The position numbers were made by a program, and so were the translations under genes. A stretch of DNA of 21,554 nucleotides. Origin: CAZAFM01 sp964484395 (lineage in GTDB: Bacteria; Campylobacterota; Campylobacteria; Campylobacterales; CAZAFM01). The stretch covers positions 1 to 21,554 of the forward strand of contig CAZAFM010000035.1 in the NCBI GenBank assembly GCA_964484395.1, in the 5' to 3' direction. The notes beneath the pieces are model-generated. The model saw nothing but the letters and a program-made list of their open reading frames with translations, was not told the origin of the DNA and did no database searches. Positions 14,556-21,534 of this stretch are shown here, piece after piece (positions within the stretch are counted from its first letter, which is position 1; every line of letters starts with the position of its first letter).

Positions 14556-15250
14556 ACATTTAGCTTGTAGCCATGCTTTGAGATTGTTTTTACAATCGGA
14601 GCAGGGAGTTTTTTTCTAAGTCTTTTGACAAAAGAGTATAGAGTGTCGTTTGTTACATCTTTGTGCCAAATAAACTCTTTTACCTCATCATAAGTAACGA
14701 TAAAGTTCTTAAGCATAATAAGTATCATCAAAAACTCACACTCTTTAGATGTAAGTCTCACTGAGTGGTCTTCTGCTATGAGCCTTCTGTTCATATAGTC
14801 AAAAATAATCTTTTTGTTTTTGTAGTATGTTCTAAAAATCTTCTTTTCTGATAAGTCAAAAAGGCACTCATTTATAGCATTATAAAGCTCTTCCATCTTA
14901 AATGGTTTTAAGATGTACTTATTCATCCCTGAATTGATTGCACCTAGAAGATACTCTTTGTCATCATAAGCACTGATTGCTATTATAGGAATCCTCTTAT
15001 CTACTCTTCTGACCTCTTTGGCTAACTCTATACCATCTATATCTGGTATGTTTATATCAGTGATTATCACATCATATTTGTTTCTATCTTTCAAAAACTT
15101 CTGAAAGCCAATTTTTCCATTTTTTTCGACCTCAATGTTTTTGAAATATTTTTCTAGATAGTTGCAAATAAGATTTGCCTGAGACTCATCATCCTCTATA
15201 AAAAGTATGTGAAACTCTCTCTGATCCATTATTTTGAACTCGTTTTCCAT
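14552..15250 (-). CDS. Orphan response regulator, OmpR/PhoB type (RR1)
   Basis: The 232-residue cytoplasmic protein has a receiver domain (about 12-130) with acidic pocket Glu19-Asp20-Asp21, phosphoacceptor Asp65 in VIITDINIPDIDG, Ser93 and Lys115 (ILKPF). A C-terminal winged-helix DNA-binding domain follows (about 150-232; RLTSKECEFLMIL, DTLYSFVKRLRKKL, ISKHGYKL). No histidine kinase is in the window. The start at 15250 is chosen because GGAG lies 6 nt before it. Its leader begins with AAAACCAACAAAA, the same 13-nt motif as in the divergent rhodanese leader. The gene may therefore regulate itself and the rhodanese (inference). The receiver resembles that of the truncated regulator at 19299. 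Confidence 0.9.
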   Translation of the reverse strand: MENEFKIMDQREFHILFIEDDESQANLICNYLEKYFKNIEVEKNGKIGFQKFLKDRNKYDVIITDINIPDIDGIELAKEVRRVDKRIPIIAISAYDDKEYLLGAINSGMNKYILKPFKMEELYNAINECLFDLSEKKIFRTYYKNKKIIFDYMNRRLIAEDHSVRLTSKECEFLMILIMLKNFIVTYDEVKEFIWHKDVTNDTLYSFVKRLRKKLPAPIVKTISKHGYKLNV

Positions 15251-15262
15251 ATCTACTCCAAT

Positions 15263-15275
15263 TTTTGTTGGTTTT
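15263..15275 (-). repeat. Leader motif AAAACCAACAAAA, copy 1
   Basis: On the minus strand it lies just downstream of the RR1 extended -10, at the expected transcription start, a few nt before the ribosome site. It is identical to 15431-15443 and in inverted orientation relative to it. Confidence 0.75.
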
Positions 15276-15279
15276 TAGG

Positions 15280-15288
15280 ATTATACCA
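15280..15288 (-). promoter_or_regulatory. Extended -10 promoter of RR1
   Basis: On the minus strand it reads TGGTATAAT, a perfect extended -10. Transcription would start near 15273, at the shared leader motif. Confidence 0.6.
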
Positions 15289-15416
15289 CTATTTGTGCAT
15301 AGTGACAAATTATACAGTTATAACTTTTAACACAAGATTAAAACAAGTTGATAGATTACCATATTTATTAAATTTTCCGTTTTTTTTCATAAGTGCTGAA
15401 TTTTTTTAATTTTTTG

Positions 15417-15425
15417 TGGTAATAT
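15417..15425 (+). promoter_or_regulatory. Extended -10 promoter of the rhodanese gene
   Basis: TGGTAATAT follows two T-tracts, as in many Campylobacterota sigma-70 promoters. The leader motif AAAACCAACAAAA begins 14 nt from the TGG, against 13 nt at the RR1 promoter. Confidence 0.5.
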
Positions 15426-15430
15426 AGTTG

Positions 15431-15443
15431 AAAACCAACAAAA
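15431..15443 (+). repeat. Leader motif AAAACCAACAAAA, copy 2
   Basis: This copy lies at the expected 5' end of the rhodanese mRNA, directly joined to the ribosome site AAAAGGAG. It is identical to copy 1 at 15263-15275. Confidence 0.75.
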
Positions 15444-15452
15444 GGAGAAGAT

Positions 15453-16616
15453 ATGGGCAGATTGTTTTTTATGCTGATTTGCAGTTTTTTTATAAGTAGT
15501 ACATTAGCATTTGGAATGGCTGGTGCTGAGGCGGTTGACAAACTCTCAAAAGAGAACAATGTAAAAGAGGTGGGCTTTGAGTATGTACTATCAAAAATTG
15601 GTGATGGAAGATTAGGGCATACTGAGGCACTTATACTAGATGCTAGACCTCAGAAGAGATATGATGCTTCTCACATACCGGGTGCTATTATGTTTCCTGA
15701 TACTCAAGTGGACGAAAATATGAAAGAGTTAAAAGGTGTAGCTAAAAATAAAGAAATCATCACTTATTGTCAAGGACCTAAGTGTGAAAAGAGTGTACAG
15801 CTGGCAATTGACCTTGAGGATAAGGGCTACACAAATGTGAAAGTGTACAGAGGTGGTATACCTGATTGGGAAAAGAAGTTTTATGTAGATATTGGACTAA
15901 AAACTGCAAAAGCTATGTATGATAAAAATGCAGCACTTTTTATCGATACAAGACCATTTTTGAAGTTCAAAAAAGGCTCCATAATAGGTGCACTAAACAT
16001 TCTAGATACTCAATTCAATGAGCTTTGGGGAAGACTTCCAACAGATACAAAAACCCCTGTAGTCACTTTTTGTGGTGGGTATGAGTGTGAGAAGTCGCAT
16101 GTTGTAGCTAGAAATATGTCTATTATGGGATATGAAAATGTCTTCACTATGTCTGCTGGATTCCCTGGATGGGTAACGGCTGGATATGAGACTACTGCTG
16201 CAAGTGGGGACTCAAGTGCAGATGCAGATGCTCCTAAGAAAAAAGTAGGACCTCTAACTCTTGGTGCTGATGAAGGAACTGTGGATGTAGATGCTTTTAA
16301 GGTAATGATAGAAGATCTACCTAAGAATGTTCAAATCATCGATGTAAGAGCTAAAGAGGACTACAAAAGCGGTCATATACCCGGTGCAATCAACTATCCA
16401 AAAGCTGACCACTCATTAGAGCAGTTTGAAAAGAAAGTATCAAATGGTAAATATACAATATTTACTTGTTCAACAGGAACTAGAGCCCTAGAGATGTGGG
16501 TTGATTTCAAATCAAAACTAAACTACCCAGAGATGGATAAAATCTACTACCTTGATGCAAAAGTAGATTGCAAGGGTCAAGAGTGTGAAATAGAAGGGTA
16601 TGAAGCACTATTTTAG
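15453..16616 (+). CDS. Secreted protein with three rhodanese domains
   Basis: The 387-residue protein begins with a signal peptide (MGRLFFMLICSFFISSTLAF, residues 1-20), so it is probably periplasmic. Three rhodanese-like domains follow: about 38-143 with candidate active-site Cys106, 150-245 with Cys207, and 275-370 with Cys339. The first two share an unusual CxxxxCEKS loop (CQGPKCEKS 106-114; CGGYECEKS 207-215), so each has a second Cys 5 residues on. The third has CSTGTR, and two more Cys (373, 378) lie near the C-terminus. A low-complexity Ser/Asp/Ala linker (about 250-262) precedes domain three. Rhodaneses move sulfane sulfur between thiols; the actual donor and acceptor are unknown. The gene has its own promoter, AAAAGGAG before the ATG, and is divergent from RR1. 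Confidence 0.9.
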   Translation: MGRLFFMLICSFFISSTLAFGMAGAEAVDKLSKENNVKEVGFEYVLSKIGDGRLGHTEALILDARPQKRYDASHIPGAIMFPDTQVDENMKELKGVAKNKEIITYCQGPKCEKSVQLAIDLEDKGYTNVKVYRGGIPDWEKKFYVDIGLKTAKAMYDKNAALFIDTRPFLKFKKGSIIGALNILDTQFNELWGRLPTDTKTPVVTFCGGYECEKSHVVARNMSIMGYENVFTMSAGFPGWVTAGYETTAASGDSSADADAPKKKVGPLTLGADEGTVDVDAFKVMIEDLPKNVQIIDVRAKEDYKSGHIPGAINYPKADHSLEQFEKKVSNGKYTIFTCSTGTRALEMWVDFKSKLNYPEMDKIYYLDAKVDCKGQECEIEGYEALF

Positions 16617-16622
16617 AATTAC

Positions 16623-16650
16623 AAAAAACCAAGTGGGCTTTTGCCCACTT
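16623..16650 (-). terminator. Intrinsic terminator of RR2, possibly bidirectional
   Basis: AAGTGGGC (16631-16638), loop TTTT, GCCCACTT (16643-16650), an 8-bp GC-rich stem. On the minus strand it is followed by GGTTTTTT, making a good rho-independent terminator for the regulator at 16669-17331. The same stem can serve the rhodanese transcript from the other side, though without a T-run. Confidence 0.75.
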
Positions 16651-16668
16651 ATGTCTTATGCTTACTAC

Positions 16669-17331
16669 TCAAACAAGCTTATATCCTACTCCATAATCTG
16701 TTTTTATAAGTGCGGGATTTTTTCCATTATCACCTAGTTTTCTGCGAAGATTTTTAATATGGTAGTCTATTGATCTATGCTCTGAGCTTGAAGATAGCAT
16801 ATCCGCTAACTCCTCTCTGCTAATTGTTATTCCTCTTTGCTTCAGAAGAGATGTTAATAGTTTATTTTCTATAGCGGTTAGCTCTAGAGGCTTTTGGTTG
16901 TAGTAGATTTTTTTGGTTTGCTTATCATACACAAGTGTTTGTGTACTAATATCTGTATCTGGGATGGTATAAGTTCGTCTGAGTATAGCCCATATATGAA
17001 GAGAGAGTATATCTAGGTTTATAGGTTTCACAAGGAAATCATCAGCACCCAAATGAAAAGCTTGTATATGGCTCTCGCAGTCACTTTGTGCTGATACAAA
17101 TATTATAGGAACTGATGAGTGGCTTCTTATTTTGGTACACACCTCATATCCACTATAATCTGGGAGATTTATATCAAGTACTATCAAATCATACTTACTA
17201 TTTTTTGCCATTGATGAGCCTATTACTGCACTTTCTGTGGTATCAATAGCAAATCCTTTGTTGAGCAAATATGTACACATAAACTCAGCAGTATCGACAT
17301 CATCTTCAATTAAAAGTATTTTATATTTCAT
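16669..17331 (-). CDS. Orphan response regulator, OmpR/PhoB type (RR2)
   Basis: The 220-residue protein has a receiver domain with acidic pocket Glu9-Asp10-Asp11, phosphoacceptor Asp53 (LIVLDINLPDYSG), Ser80 and Lys102 (FLVKPINL). A winged-helix output domain follows (about 130-220; LELTAIENKLLTSLL, SIDYHIKNLRRKLG, IKTDYGVGYKLV), placing it in the OmpR/PhoB group of DNA-binding regulators. The ATG at 17331 has GAGG about 5 nt upstream. No kinase is adjacent. It is divergent from the chemoreceptor gene across a 74-86-nt gap with mirrored -10 elements. It is separated from the convergent rhodanese by a terminator. Target genes are unknown. Confidence 0.92.
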   Translation of the reverse strand: MKYKILLIEDDVDTAEFMCTYLLNKGFAIDTTESAVIGSSMAKNSKYDLIVLDINLPDYSGYEVCTKIRSHSSVPIIFVSAQSDCESHIQAFHLGADDFLVKPINLDILSLHIWAILRRTYTIPDTDISTQTLVYDKQTKKIYYNQKPLELTAIENKLLTSLLKQRGITISREELADMLSSSSEHRSIDYHIKNLRRKLGDNGKNPALIKTDYGVGYKLV

Positions 17332-17351
17332 AGTTTCCTCTCAATCCTCAG

Positions 17352-17357
17352 ATTCTA
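17352..17357 (-). promoter_or_regulatory. Putative -10 of RR2
   Basis: On the minus strand it reads TAGAAT, about 20 nt before the start codon. It lies in an 8-nt inverted repeat, ATTCTATC (17352-17359) against GATAGAAT (17382-17389), with the chemoreceptor -10. Confidence 0.4.
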
Positions 17358-17380
17358 TCTCAAACTTCCTCACAATAATC

Positions 17381-17389
17381 TGATAGAAT
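17381..17389 (+). promoter_or_regulatory. Extended -10 promoter of the chemoreceptor gene
   Basis: TGATAGAAT (TGn plus TAGAAT) lies 28 nt before the ATG at 17418. It mirrors the RR2 -10 at 17352-17357. Confidence 0.5.
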
Positions 17390-17417
17390 TTCTCTTATTT
17401 AAAACATGGAGTGCAAG

Positions 17418-19289
17418 ATGAAGCTTCGAGCAAAAATGACCATCACTGTATCGGCTCTTATGGGAGTTGGATTTATAACCCTTGTGTTTTTTAGCTATGC
17501 GTATAGTAGGGCTGATACAACGGAGCTTATACAGAGCAAGCAACAAGAGTTAACAGATTCAACTTCACGCTATATTGATGAGTTTTTTACTTCAAGACTA
17601 TCACTTGCAACCTCTAGTGCAGCCTCATTAGCAAAGCTGCAAAATCCTGATAATGAGATGATAAGAAGCTATCTAATTCAAGCTGCAAGTGCTATGAATA
17701 TAAAAACTTACGCAGGATATGAGTCTGATGGAGAGATGATTCGCTCAACTAGTAGAGATACTACTCCTTTAGCTGATAACTATGACCCACGGAAGCGACC
17801 TTGGTATCAAGATGCAAAAAGCACACTTAAAGCTGGTGCTACAAAACCATACGCAGACTCATCTACAAAAAAACTAGCTATAACTATCTATGCGCCAATA
17901 ATCAAAGATGGAGTGTTTATAGGGGTTTTTGGTGCTGATATAATTTTGCAAGATTTGATAGATAATATACTTAAAAATAAAGTAAAAGATAGAGGAGATA
18001 CTTTTCTTGTGGATTCTGAAGGAGTTATTATCGCTGAGAATGATTCAAATCTAGCAGGCAAGCCTTTTACACTTTGGAGTAAGATACAAAACTCACCTAG
18101 TGAAACAATATATGGAGTGTACAAAGGTAGAGAATCTATCATATCATACAGCACTATCAAGGCTCTTAATTGGAAATTTGGTGTAGCACTAGATAAAAAA
18201 TCAGCTTATGCCAAAATCAACAAACAACTTCTAGTATTTATTGCTCTTGTTGTGCTATATCTTGTTGTTGGAACTATCATCTCCATGATTGTTTTGGGAA
18301 AACTTGTTAGACCTATACTTCAGGTGACAAAGTTTATAAATGAACTAAACAATGACTTTACCAAAAGTGTGAGTATATATTCAACAGATGAAATAGGTGA
18401 AATGTCACACTCTTTAAACAAAATGATTAAGGAGACAAACAATGTCCTTACACATACAAAAAATAGCTCTGAAGCAAATAAGCAAGAGAGTGAACTACTG
18501 CAAAACTCATCAGATGAGCTAGCCTTAAACCTAAAACAAGAAGGTGAGTATATAAACTCTATAAATGAGGTGATAAACAGTATCAGTAAAGAGCTAGAGA
18601 TAGTCCAAAGTATGTCAAGCAGAACAACAGATGATCTAGGAAACACTCAAGAGGTACTAGATAGTTTTGTCAAAAATCTAAAAAAATCAATAGAGATGAT
18701 AATGGAGAGCTATGAGAAGCAAGTAGCTTTAGAGCAACCAATGAACGCTCTTAGCTCACAAGCAACAGAGATACAGAATATACTAAGTATTATAAATGAC
18801 ATAGCAGAGCAAACAAACCTACTAGCCCTAAATGCCGCCATAGAAGCGGCAAGAGCCGGGGAGCATGGAAGAGGATTTGCCGTAGTGGCTGATGAGGTTA
18901 GAAAACTAGCTGAGCGAACACAAAAAAGCCTCTCAGAGATAAGCGCTACAACAAATATGATAGTTCAAAACATCACAGATATAGAACAAGAAGTAAGCAG
19001 TGTATCCAATAGTATGAAAGAGGTAGCAGAAAGTGCAAATAGTATAACTCATGAGGCTGATAGCACAAGAGAGAGCTTGGATAAAACTATAGAAAATAGC
19101 AAGGCTTCAGAGGAGAAGAGCAGAAGCGTCACAAGCCTTTCAGTCACATTAGTTGATAAGATGGGGCAGATACTCAAGCTATCTAGTAAAAGCCAAAATG
19201 TTGGAAACAGTGTTCTAAGTGTAGCAAACAGTCTTAACCAAAACTCAAAAGAGCTACTTGAAAAACTAAAAATTTTTAAAACAAGCTAG
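17418..19289 (+). CDS. Methyl-accepting chemotaxis protein with dCache domain, predicted amino-acid sensor
   Basis: An inner-membrane chemoreceptor of 623 residues, numbered from ATG 17418. This start is preferred over ATG 17406 because GGAG (17408-17411) lies 6 nt before it. Transmembrane helix 1 is about 10-27. The periplasmic double-Cache domain spans about 30-268, helix 2 about 271-293, and HAMP follows to about 350. The signalling domain has the conserved tip around TNLLALNAAIEAARAGEHGRGFAVVADEVR. The distal Cache pocket shows Tyr122, Arg127, Trp129, Tyr130, Tyr145, Asp147 and Asp174, with the same spacing as the amino-acid-binding residues of Pseudomonas PctA. No C-terminal CheR-binding pentapeptide is seen. 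A receiver-domain gene follows 9 nt later. Confidence 0.93.
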   Translation: MKLRAKMTITVSALMGVGFITLVFFSYAYSRADTTELIQSKQQELTDSTSRYIDEFFTSRLSLATSSAASLAKLQNPDNEMIRSYLIQAASAMNIKTYAGYESDGEMIRSTSRDTTPLADNYDPRKRPWYQDAKSTLKAGATKPYADSSTKKLAITIYAPIIKDGVFIGVFGADIILQDLIDNILKNKVKDRGDTFLVDSEGVIIAENDSNLAGKPFTLWSKIQNSPSETIYGVYKGRESIISYSTIKALNWKFGVALDKKSAYAKINKQLLVFIALVVLYLVVGTIISMIVLGKLVRPILQVTKFINELNNDFTKSVSIYSTDEIGEMSHSLNKMIKETNNVLTHTKNSSEANKQESELLQNSSDELALNLKQEGEYINSINEVINSISKELEIVQSMSSRTTDDLGNTQEVLDSFVKNLKKSIEMIMESYEKQVALEQPMNALSSQATEIQNILSIINDIAEQTNLLALNAAIEAARAGEHGRGFAVVADEVRKLAERTQKSLSEISATTNMIVQNITDIEQEVSSVSNSMKEVAESANSITHEADSTRESLDKTIENSKASEEKSRSVTSLSVTLVDKMGQILKLSSKSQNVGNSVLSVANSLNQNSKELLEKLKIFKTS

Positions 19290-19298
19290 GAAAAGTCT

Positions 19299-19613
19299 AT
19301 GCAAAATAACGCCAACTTCACAGTCTTATATGTAGAGGATGACAAAGATGCAGCAGAAGAGATTTTGTTCAATCTAAAAAGAAACTACACGAACATAATC
19401 CACGCCGAAGATGGCAAGATGGGACTTGAGCTTTTTAGAGCGTATAGACCAAATATTGTTATATCAGATATAAAAATGCCAAATATGGATGGTATATCAC
19501 TAGGTAGGGCTATAAAAAGTATATCAAAAGATGTTCCCATACTATTTTTGAGTGCATATAGTGATAGTGAATATCTACAGAGTGCTATAAATGTGGGAGC
19601 TGAGGGATATATC
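19299..19613 (+). pseudogene. Response-regulator gene truncated by an insertion sequence (RR3)
   Basis: The native part encodes 105 residues of a receiver domain: Glu13-Asp14-Asp15, phosphoacceptor Asp57 (IVISDIKMPNMDG) and Ser85. It stops at GAEGYI, exactly before the expected conserved Lys-Pro and last helix. The next codons (Ser-Arg-Leu-stop, to 19625) come from the left inverted repeat of the IS. The conserved Lys, alpha-5 and any output domain are lost, so the product is unlikely to work. The start has TAGGA 7 nt upstream, 9 nt after the chemoreceptor stop, so the two were one operon. The receiver resembles RR1 (FIEDD, ISAYDDKEYL against VEDD, LSAYSDSEYL). The missing 3' part should lie beyond the right end of the IS. 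Confidence 0.9.
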
Positions 19614-19633
19614 TCCCGACTTTGACACCTAAA
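19614..19633 (+). repeat. Left terminal inverted repeat of the IS
   Basis: TCCCGACTTTGACACCTAAA, a perfect inverted match to 21535-21554. It supplies the stop codon of the truncated receiver gene. Confidence 0.95.
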
Positions 19634-19657
19634 GCCAATTTTTGATATTTCATACCG

Positions 19658-19677
19658 AGCAAACCCCCATATTTAGG
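19658..19677 (+). repeat. Left subterminal inverted repeat of the IS
   Basis: AGCAAACCCCCATATTTAGG matches the reverse complement of 21511-21530 at 17 of 20 positions. It may be an inner transposase-binding site. Confidence 0.7.
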
Positions 19678-19700
19678 GGTGTCATCTTTTTATTCAAAAA

Positions 19701-19714
19701 TAATGTAGGGACAA
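19701..19714 (+). repeat. Internal direct repeat of the IS, left copy
   Basis: TAATGTAGGGACAA, identical to 21471-21484 and in the same orientation. The pair brackets the transposase gene. -10-like TATAAT elements at 19735-19740 and 19747-19752 follow before the transposase start. Confidence 0.7.
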
Positions 19715-19782
19715 CTTTATTAAGTTAATATTAATATAATAGCGACTATAATTGGGGTATGAAATTAATACGGTAGTAAATT

Positions 19783-21468
19783 ATGTATCTAAAAAAAATA
19801 AAATCTAAAAATTTAACCTATTTAAAGATTGTTAGTAGCTATAGAGAAGAAGGCAAGATTAAACATAAAGTGATTGCCAATCTTGGAAGATTAGACCACT
19901 TGAAAAGTGGTGGGTTTGATGCTGTTATTGATGGATTGCATAAACTCTTTCAAAGCGATAAGTATAAAGATATAACTACTATAAACCAAGATGGTTGTGA
20001 TAGTTTAAACTATGGCTGGGTCTTTTATAAAAAGATTTGGGATAAGTATGATTTGGATAGTTTTTTTGATGACATGACTAAAGAGTTCAAGATTGAATTT
20101 GATCTAAAATCAGTACTCTTCTCCCTGATTATCAACAGAAGCCTTACTCCTTCTTCAAAGCTTAGGTACTTCCGTGGTAGAGAGAAGTTTTTTAAGCTCA
20201 ATGATGAACTTGAGTTACACCATATATATAGGACAATGGATGTAGTAAGTAGCAAAAAGCAAGAGATTGAGAACTATCTGTTCAATAAATCTATAAATCT
20301 TTTTAATAGAGACCTCTCAATTGCTTTTTATGATGTAACTACCTTCTACTTTGAGAGTAAAAGCAGAGATGAGCTAAAAGACTTTGGATTCAGCAAGGAT
20401 AACAAAGTTAATGAGGTTCAAGTAGTAATGGGGCTTCTTATAGACAATGAAGGATTGCCTATAGGATATGAACTCTTTAGGGGTAACACATTTGATTCAA
20501 AAACTATGCTAAGCGTTCTAAAGAAACTTAAAAATCAGTTCAAGGTTGAGCATATCACAATAGTAGCTGATAGAGGGTTAAACTCAAAATTAAACTTTAA
20601 AGAGATTAAAGATGCTGGGTTTGATTATATCGTAAGCGCAAAAATCAAATCTATGAAAGAGGAAACTAGAGAAGATATTTTAAACTCTAAAGAGTATATC
20701 CAGATAAAGCAGTCCCTTAAATATGGATATTATGGGTATAAAACCATAAACTACACTAATACGGTTAAATATAAGGATGAAAACGACAAAACACAGACAC
20801 TCTCCCTCCAAGAAAATATCATCTGCACCTATTCAGATAAGCGTGCCAATAAAGACAAAAAAGATAGACAAAGACTCCAGTCAAAAGCAGAGGAGATTAT
20901 AGACAAAAAACTAAAGTCTTCTCTTGTTTCCTTGAAGGGACATAAAAAATATATCAAAAAAATTAGCTCAAATGATTCATGTGATAACTTTGAGATGCAG
21001 CTTGATCTTGAGAAAATCAAAGCTGATGAGAAATATGATGGATACTATGCTATCCATACATCCAACCTAAATCTCCATCCACTCACTGTTATTGAAAACT
21101 ACCATAACCTATACAAAATAGAAGACAGTTTTAGAGTACTCAAATCCACATTTGAAACAAGACCTATATATCATTTCAAACCAAGCAGAATAGAAGGACA
21201 CTTCATTATCTGCTTTATAGCATTCTTTCTTGAAAGACATATGGAGTACAGATTAAAAAACAACAAAAAAACTAAAGAATATGTTACAGATGCAAATAAC
21301 ATCAAAGAGGCACTAGAGTCAGTCAGTCTTGTTCAAACAGATATAGAAAATCAATCATACTATCTAAAATCAAATCACACTAAATTGGCATCACTAATGT
21401 TTGATATATTCCAAATTAAACAACCAAAGCAACTAAGTACAAAAAAGGAGATTGAAGCTTTAATTTAG
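19783..21468 (+). CDS. IS1634-family transposase
   Basis: The 561-residue DDE transposase is intact. It opens with the family N-terminus (LKKIKSKNLTYLKIVSSYRE, VIANLGRLD). Its catalytic residues appear to be Asp184 (AFYDVTTFYFES), Asp263 (IVADRGLNSKL) and Glu447 (YKIEDSFRVLKS, the Y-x2-IE-x2-FR-x2-K signature). The segment between Asp263 and Glu447 is long, as usual for IS4-type enzymes with an inserted beta domain. The ATG at 19783 has only a weak ribosome site (CGGTAG), in line with low expression of transposases. TATAAT-like elements at 19735 and 19747 may drive it. Full length and intact motifs suggest the element is active or recently was. Confidence 0.93.
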   Translation: MYLKKIKSKNLTYLKIVSSYREEGKIKHKVIANLGRLDHLKSGGFDAVIDGLHKLFQSDKYKDITTINQDGCDSLNYGWVFYKKIWDKYDLDSFFDDMTKEFKIEFDLKSVLFSLIINRSLTPSSKLRYFRGREKFFKLNDELELHHIYRTMDVVSSKKQEIENYLFNKSINLFNRDLSIAFYDVTTFYFESKSRDELKDFGFSKDNKVNEVQVVMGLLIDNEGLPIGYELFRGNTFDSKTMLSVLKKLKNQFKVEHITIVADRGLNSKLNFKEIKDAGFDYIVSAKIKSMKEETREDILNSKEYIQIKQSLKYGYYGYKTINYTNTVKYKDENDKTQTLSLQENIICTYSDKRANKDKKDRQRLQSKAEEIIDKKLKSSLVSLKGHKKYIKKISSNDSCDNFEMQLDLEKIKADEKYDGYYAIHTSNLNLHPLTVIENYHNLYKIEDSFRVLKSTFETRPIYHFKPSRIEGHFIICFIAFFLERHMEYRLKNNKKTKEYVTDANNIKEALESVSLVQTDIENQSYYLKSNHTKLASLMFDIFQIKQPKQLSTKKEIEALI

Positions 21469-21470
21469 CT

Positions 21471-21484
21471 TAATGTAGGGACAA
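21471..21484 (+). repeat. Internal direct repeat of the IS, right copy
   Basis: TAATGTAGGGACAA, starting 3 nt after the transposase stop. It is identical to 19701-19714. Confidence 0.7.
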
Positions 21485-21510
21485 TTACCTTGAAAAAAAA
21501 ATGTACTTTT

Positions 21511-21530
21511 CCTAGATACGGGGATTTGCT
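21511..21530 (-). repeat. Right subterminal inverted repeat of the IS
   Basis: The reverse complement reads AGCAAATCCCCGTATCTAGG and pairs with 19658-19677 with 3 mismatches. It is 4 nt from the outer repeat, against 24 nt at the left end. Confidence 0.7.
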
Positions 21531-21534
21531 AGGT

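Noticed and set aside
17406..17417. ATG 17406 as the chemoreceptor start
   Set aside because: It lies on top of the GGAG that is well spaced for ATG 17418, and no ribosome site precedes it.
19701..21484. Direct repeat TAATGTAGGGACAA as a target-site duplication of a smaller nested element
   Set aside because: The perfect terminal inverted repeats lie outside it, and no second pair of terminal repeats abuts the 14-nt copies.
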